A stretch of DNA of 50,245 nucleotides from contig NZ_FMXA01000014.1 of the NCBI RefSeq assembly GCF_900103425.1, positions 1 through 50,245 of the forward strand, written 5' to 3'. A program made the translations under genes and the position numbers. Below are positions 49,906 through 50,245 of this stretch, one piece after another. A model generated the notes under the pieces. That model did not search any database and was not told the origin of the DNA. It saw nothing but the letters and a program-made list of their open reading frames with translations. The DNA comes from Dialister histaminiformans. GTDB taxonomy: Bacteria > Bacillota > Negativicutes > Veillonellales > Dialisteraceae. Each line of letters begins with the position of its first letter. The stretch's first letter is position 1.

Positions 49906-49968
49906 GAAGTTAAGCTTGTATTTTCTCACATAGCATGCTCCCCAGAAGCGATCTGGGAGGATAGAAGC
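49906..49968 (+). pseudogene. 5S rRNA 3'-half-like segment, plus strand
   Basis: GAAGTTAAGC (49906-49915) and CTGGGAGGATAGAAGC (49953-49968) occur in the order and spacing (47 against about 44 bases) expected of 5S rRNA. It is inverted relative to the other two segments. Confidence 0.45.
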
Positions 49969-50016
49969 AAATACAACGGTAAAAGTGCATGACTCCCCAG
50001 CGTAAGAACAGAGATG

Positions 50017-50146
50017 CAAATACATACAAGGTTAATGCAGATTCAAGGAACGGAGACAAATTCGGACTCAGACTGTAGTCTGCTACGTCCGAGTTCGGAT
50101 TTGTCTCCAGTGACGCAGAAGATGCGTTAAGATCGCTATGTATTTG
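50017..50146. repeat. 130-base palindromic element
   Basis: CAAATACATA (50017-50026) pairs with TATGTATTTG (50137-50146), TTAATGCA with TGCGTTAA, and GGAGACAAAT (50052-50061) with ATTTGTCTCC (50099-50108) with the stem continuing through wobble pairs to about 50071/50090. Confidence 0.8.
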
Positions 50147-50153
50147 TTTACAA

Positions 50154-50190
50154 GCTTAACTTCCGTGTTGGCATGGAAACGGGTGTATCC
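50154..50190 (-). pseudogene. 5S rRNA 5'-half-like segment
   Basis: The minus strand reads GGATACACCCGTTTCCATGC then CAACACGGAAGTTAAGC, nearly identical to the loop B-helix III-loop C part of Firmicutes 5S rRNA. Helix II is kept by TTTACGAG (complement of 50190-50197) and CTTGTAAA (complement of 50147-50154). Beyond that the sequence departs from 5S. Confidence 0.6.
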
Positions 50191-50245
50191 TCGTAAATTC
50201 GATGCACTCTTCCGCCCTGGACGGCGTCATCCGGTACAGACTCAG

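Larger units (their letters stand above)
49978..50213 (-). ncRNA. 5S-like three-way junction with enlarged arm
   Basis: Helix I-like arms TGCACTCTTCC (50203-50213) and GGTAAAAGTGCA (49978-49989) enclose a canonical-looking helix II/III arm (50147-50197) and a 130-base hairpin (50017-50146) where helix IV/V should be. The total is about 236 bases against 117 for normal 5S. It may be a decayed or modified 5S gene. Confidence 0.35.
49416..50245 (-). ncRNA. Candidate large structured non-coding RNA with 5S-like segments (runs off window)
   Basis: About 830 bases without a convincing protein gene. The minus strand can form many stems, for instance 50017-50146 (about 130-base hairpin), 49906-49920 with 50149-50163, 49650-49663 with 49695-49708, 49604-49622 with 49733-49752, and CAGCC..GGCTG near 49779-49806. 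Two segments on this strand match 5S rRNA (50154-50190 and 49565-49605) and one on the plus strand (49906-49968), and a minus-strand terminator ends the region. I infer a transcribed structured RNA or a rearranged 5S-derived repeat element; I cannot match it to a named family, and the 5' end may lie outside the window. Confidence 0.4.

Noticed and set aside
49906-50163. Integron attC site (GTTAAGC matches the GTTRRRY box)
   Set aside because: The motif is also invariant in 5S rRNA and its surroundings match 5S; no integrase gene or second attC is present.
1-50245. CRISPR array
   Set aside because: No regularly spaced repeats of 24-40 bases with unique spacers were found; the 120-base direct repeat pair is only two copies.
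49196-50245. tRNA genes in the right-hand region
   Set aside because: No cloverleaf with T-loop and acceptor pairing could be built on either strand.

Overview
The window looks like a chromosomal segment of a Gram-negative-type (diderm) Firmicute of the Negativicutes, probably a Veillonellaceae member close to Dialister or Megasphaera. It pairs Firmicutes-style genes (KtrAB, RNase Y, an HtrA-RlmH pair, MreB-like, a Megasphaera-like flavodoxin) with a full set of outer-membrane genes (LpxD, three OmpH/Skp-like proteins, BamA, TamB, TolC, MlaEFD, an LpxL-like acyltransferase). Species-level assignment is inference. Nearly all genes lie on the minus strand, so the order below is opposite to transcription.

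Layout. 1-150: N-terminal fragment of a zinc-ribbon transposase cut by the window edge. 444-6900: flavodoxin, an exported protein of unknown function coupled to glutaminyl-tRNA synthetase, a fumarylacetoacetase-family hydrolase, an MFS exporter and an alpha/beta hydrolase. 6834-24118: the core of the window, an outer-membrane biogenesis block read mlaE-mlaF-mlaD-tolC-tamB-sigma factor-single-TM protein-bamA-unknown exported protein-three ompH genes-lpxD, ending in a terminator, followed by an LpxL-like acyltransferase and the hydrolase. 24191-29065: an S55 (SpoIVB-type) peptidase with a periplasmic lipoyl-like protein, an MreB-like gene and murA. 29066-36300: KtrA/KtrB potassium uptake, an Elp3-like radical SAM protein, a CBS-domain protein, rlmH-htrA and rny. 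36766-40112: an overlapping operon of two DUF445 membrane proteins, a small membrane protein and an MBL-fold hydrolase. 40619-49195: an accessory/signalling region with a small GNAT protein, a glutaredoxin-like protein, three diguanylate cyclases of different sensor architecture, and a LysR regulator divergent from an MBL-like/MoaF-related gene pair. 49196-50245: no convincing protein gene; instead a dense set of inverted and direct repeats with 5S-rRNA-like pieces, ending in a minus-strand terminator.

The genes combine into one theme: building, populating and maintaining an outer membrane. Lipid A (LpxD, LpxL-like), protein insertion (Skp-like chaperones, BamA, TamB), lipid trafficking (MlaEFD) and efflux (TolC) are transcribed together. 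A sigma factor plus a membrane-anchored protein with anti-sigma-like topology is embedded just upstream of bamA, and an unrecognised protein with POTRA-like modules sits just downstream. Those two, and the structured 5S-like repeat locus at the right edge, are the most unusual items.
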